From assembly GCA_945837185.1 (NCBI GenBank), contig CAMAMZ010000112.1:1-6920 (forward strand): DNA of 6,920 bases. The letters run 5' to 3'. The notes under the pieces were generated by a model. The model ran no database searches. It saw only the letters and a list, made by a program, of their open reading frames with translations, and was not told the origin of the DNA. A program made the position numbers and the translations under genes. The stretch comes from an uncultured Bacteroidales bacterium. GTDB lineage: Bacteria; Bacteroidota; Bacteroidia; Bacteroidales; Bacteroidaceae. The number at the start of each line of letters is the position of its first letter. The first letter of the stretch is position 1. This document shows, one piece after another, positions 6,781 to 6,920 of the stretch.

Positions 6781-6799
6781 TCTCCTCATTTCTTTTTTT
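6763..6799 (+). terminator. Intrinsic terminator overlapping the 3' end of dapA
   Basis: A perfect 13-bp inverted repeat pairs 6763-6775 (AAAGAAATGAGGA) with 6783-6795 (TCCTCATTTCTTT), with a 7-nt loop at 6776-6782 and a T-run at 6793-6799. The left arm lies inside the last five sense codons and the TAA stop is in the loop. The stem has only four G-C pairs but is long and followed by an unbroken U-tract. The opposite strand also shows a T-rich stretch after the stem, so weak bidirectional action is possible. Confidence 0.88.
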
Positions 6800-6805
6800 A
6801 GTTAG

Positions 6806-6885
6806 TTCCGAATAGTTCGTTGTGTTTGGCATTTTCCGAATAGTTTGGTAGTTTCCGTATAGTTTGATAACTCCCGTATAGTTTC
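6806..6885 (+). repeat. Cluster of four degenerate 14-bp repeats, consensus TTCCGWATAGTTTG
   Basis: Copies lie at 6806-6819 (TTCCGAATAGTTCG), 6834-6847 (TTCCGAATAGTTTG), 6853-6866 (TTCCGTATAGTTTG) and 6872-6885 (TCCCGTATAGTTTC). Start-to-start distances are 28, 19 and 19 bp. The core CCGWATAGTT is invariant apart from the W. On the other strand it reads CAAACTATWCGGAA. Extra half-motifs of the form TAGTTTCC occur at 6849-6856 and 6879-6886. The first copy contains a small palindrome (CGAA-TAG-TTCG). I recognise no protein-binding site or mobile repeat family with certainty. Confidence 0.75.
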
Positions 6886-6901
6886 CAGACTTCATCAATG
6901 C

Positions 6902-6919
6902 GTCACCCAAAGTCACCCA
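6902..6919 (+). repeat. Short direct repeat GTCACCCA, 10-bp period
   Basis: GTCACCCA occurs at 6902-6909 and 6912-6919, two bases apart, at the very edge of the window. It could be the start of a longer array or the edge of the next gene's control region; with two copies it may also be chance. Confidence 0.4.
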
Positions 6920-6920
6920 T

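Noticed and set aside
6861..6872. Small hairpin AGTT-TGAT-AACT in the repeat region
   Set aside because: A four-base-pair, A/T-rich stem is too weak to claim as a functional structure on its own.
6806..6885. Possible CRISPR array
   Set aside because: The repeats are 14 bp with gaps of only 5-14 bp and degenerate copies; CRISPR repeats and spacers are much longer and the repeats are near-identical. No cas genes are present.
6725..6916. Minus-strand open frame (63 codons) crossing the repeat cluster and the terminator
   Set aside because: It runs antisense through the 3' end of dapA and its terminator. The 14-bp repeats are read in different frames because of the 19-bp phase, which argues against selection for a protein.

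Overview
The window reads as an ordinary, tightly packed stretch of a Bacteroidota chromosome, most likely Prevotellaceae. The support is two well-formed Bacteroidota-type promoters (TTTG, a 19-20 bp spacer, then TAnnTTTG), start codons mostly without Shine-Dalgarno sequences, moderate GC content, and proteins of the expected families. The genus is an inference from overall character and was not searched. All recognisable genes are on the + strand.

Layout: (1) positions 1-359 hold the 3' end of a secreted or envelope-type protein with a Gln/Ala-rich tandem-repeat linker and a C-terminal LysM-like domain. (2) A promoter at 360-391 starts a compact run of five genes: an uncharacterised protein with degenerate WG-type repeats (414-1058), a COG2509-type FAD-dependent dehydrogenase (1055-2629), a short ComEC/Rec2 membrane protein (2651-4141), the tRNA pseudouridine synthase truA (4138-4872) and a ten-helix EamA/DMT-type transporter (4896-5816). 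Two of the junctions are ATGA stop/start overlaps and the other two gaps are 21 and 23 bp, so these five genes are probably one operon. (3) A second promoter (5842-5872) and a Shine-Dalgarno sequence drive dapA (5893-6780), which starts the DAP/lysine branch. Its intrinsic terminator begins inside the last codons of the gene. (4) The final 120 bases are non-coding and hold four copies of a degenerate 14-bp motif plus a small direct repeat.

The operon does not describe a single pathway: DNA uptake (ComEC), tRNA modification (TruA), metabolite export or import (EamA) and redox (COG2509) are grouped, as often happens in Bacteroidota housekeeping operons. I see no mobile element, CRISPR array, toxin-antitoxin pair, defence island or RNA gene, and no evidence for a new multi-gene system. 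The points most worth a second look are the phased repeat cluster after dapA, the peptide-conserving tandem repeat at the left edge, the WG-repeat protein coupled to a dehydrogenase of unknown substrate, the ComEC without its hydrolase domain, and the missing lysine-feedback residues in DapA.
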